Positions 50,125 through 50,836 of a DNA stretch of 50,836 bases are shown in pieces. The notes under the pieces are model-generated. The model was not told where the DNA came from and searched no databases. It saw only the letters and a program-made list of their open reading frames with translations. Both the position numbers and the translations under genes were made by a program. The number at the start of each line of letters is the position of its first letter. Positions within the stretch are counted from its first letter, which is position 1. The DNA is from a virus, in the IMG/VR virus record IMGVR_UViG_3300025012_000127, positions 1 through 50,836 of that record; one strand, 5' to 3'.

Positions 50125-50664
50125 TTATGCCTCGTCTTGTACATTAGGAAAGTATTCTCCTTGGTAATGTCTTTCATCAGGTCGGTCTCGATATTTATCC
50201 CGAGCCTCTTTTAATCGTTGTAGTCGATCCATCACGGTTGGATTTGCAAACGGATTGAGGTCTTCTTTCTTATCACCTGCAAACCAGTTAAAAAATAGCA
50301 CTCCCATTGTACTGACTGCTGAAAGATACAAGATCCCAGCTTTCATCAATGCCTTAATCATCTTCCAAGTTTCAAGATTAGATGCTAAGATTAAATTAAC
50401 AATATTAAGAAAAAATCTACCATTCGCACCCATGAACGCGGAAACTGTTTTTGCCGATACGGAAAACTCTACATCATGACAAAGGCCAGCCGGAGCAATA
50501 TTGACTCCTTGAATCGTATCGGGAACAATTGCATCTCCCCAACCTTGGCCAGCACCACAAAATGTTGGCCACTGATCAGGCGGAAGATCATAAGGCCATG
50601 ATGGGACGAGAAATTCTGGTACTGTCAGAGTTGCTCCATGACTGGTAATTTTGACGAAGTTCAT
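50125..50664 (-). CDS. Phospholipase A2-like membrane protein
   Basis: The start is set at 50664: its ATG overlaps the nuclease stop (ATGA) with GGAGGAAGG upstream, giving 179 residues. TFCGAGQGWGDAIVPD (33-48) and PAGLCHDVEFSVS (about 58-70) recall the Ca-loop and Cys-x-x-His-Asp active site of secreted PLA2-like folds. A membrane span (about 105-130) and a charged tail follow. It may damage the inner or outer membrane in lysis; catalytic function is not proven by sequence. Confidence 0.68.
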   Translation of the reverse strand: MNFVKITSHGATLTVPEFLVPSWPYDLPPDQWPTFCGAGQGWGDAIVPDTIQGVNIAPAGLCHDVEFSVSAKTVSAFMGANGRFFLNIVNLILASNLETWKMIKALMKAGILYLSAVSTMGVLFFNWFAGDKKEDLNPFANPTVMDRLQRLKEARDKYRDRPDERHYQGEYFPNVQDEA

Positions 50665-50836
50665 TTCTTCTTTTCCTTCCTCCAAACCCAAGGCTGAACT
50701 GGAGCAGGGCCAGACCACAGCCCCACCCGATTGCCTGCAGAAATACCTTGTAGCTTTTCCCAGGCCTGACAAAACGACTTCTTACAATACTGTGGATAAA
50801 TCCAAGCATAACCTGCAAGCAAAAGCTGTTCCTGCA
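50661..50836 (-). CDS. Staphylococcal-nuclease-like (SNase) protein, N-terminus outside window
   Basis: The last 57 codons are visible. QEQLLLAGYAWIYPQYCKKS, then NRVGLWSGPAPVQPWVWR, is the well-known C-terminal signature of thermonucleases (GxAWxYxxY ... GLW ... PPWEWR). The frame ends with TGA overlapping the next start. The active-site Arg/Glu and Ca-binding half lie past the right edge. Could degrade DNA in the periplasm or host DNA. Confidence 0.82.
   Translation of the reverse strand, partial: QEQLLLAGYAWIYPQYCKKSFCQAWEKLQGISAGNRVGLWSGPAPVQPWVWRKEKKK

Overview
This window looks like most of the genome of a lytic, short-tailed (podovirus-like) bacteriophage. It has a terminase pair, a full phage replication and recombination set, a lysis cassette and a block of virion genes. 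I see no integrase, immunity repressor, sheath or tape-measure gene. No portal or major capsid gene is visible; these probably lie in the missing stretch beyond TerL at the left edge and before the nuclease at the right edge. Base composition is AT-rich, especially in the small early genes. The sequence does not name the host; the intrinsic terminators, Shine-Dalgarno sites and sigma70-type promoters fit a Gram-negative bacterium, which is inference.

Layout. (1) 1-1946, minus strand: small terminase followed by large terminase, which runs off the left edge. (2) 1947-2749: divergent control region with two near-identical sigma70 promoters firing rightward. (3) 2750-9801, plus strand: small early genes, mostly unrecognised, interrupted by a repeat-rich stretch (about 3560-5150) that looks like a replication origin or partition-like site, with many direct GNCACCA repeats around a gene for a possible ribbon-helix-helix protein. 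(4) 9841-18343: SF1 helicase, small membrane proteins, an abundant-type small protein behind a strong promoter, an odd tRNA-Leu-like gene, a PD-(D/E)XK nuclease, a Sak4-like recombinase ATPase and an SSB-like protein. (5) 18344-18741: non-coding, with a run of tandem hairpins ending in an intrinsic terminator; candidate phage ncRNA. (6) 18742-31977: NAD-dependent DNA ligase, MazG-like pyrophosphohydrolase, ParB-methyltransferase fusion, uracil-DNA-glycosylase/family A DNA polymerase fusion, DUF3987-type helicase/primase protein, DnaQ-like exonuclease, ThyX and an HNH homing endonuclease. (7) 32019-32046: bidirectional terminator where the early and late units converge. (8) 32061-50836, minus strand: late operon read from the right edge leftward: thermonuclease fragment, phospholipase-like membrane protein, membrane coiled-coil protein, papain-like peptidase, SleB-like hydrolase, zinc-ribbon protein, neck/tail and fibre proteins, and a 1753-residue polyvalent ejection protein.

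How it fits together. Rightward early promoters drive host-takeover and replication genes. The polymerase, DUF3987 protein, ligase, helicase, exonucleases, Sak4 and SSB make and recombine DNA, while ThyX and MazG adjust nucleotide pools. The leftward late unit builds the neck, tail and ejected proteins, lyses the host, and (TerS/TerL) packages DNA. Three small paralogous families recur through the early region: GNCACCA-adjacent ribbon-helix-helix-like proteins, a beta-rich family of 51-116 residues, and proteins sharing a C-terminal 'LSxEQ' tail. These, with the two structured non-coding segments, are the least explained parts.
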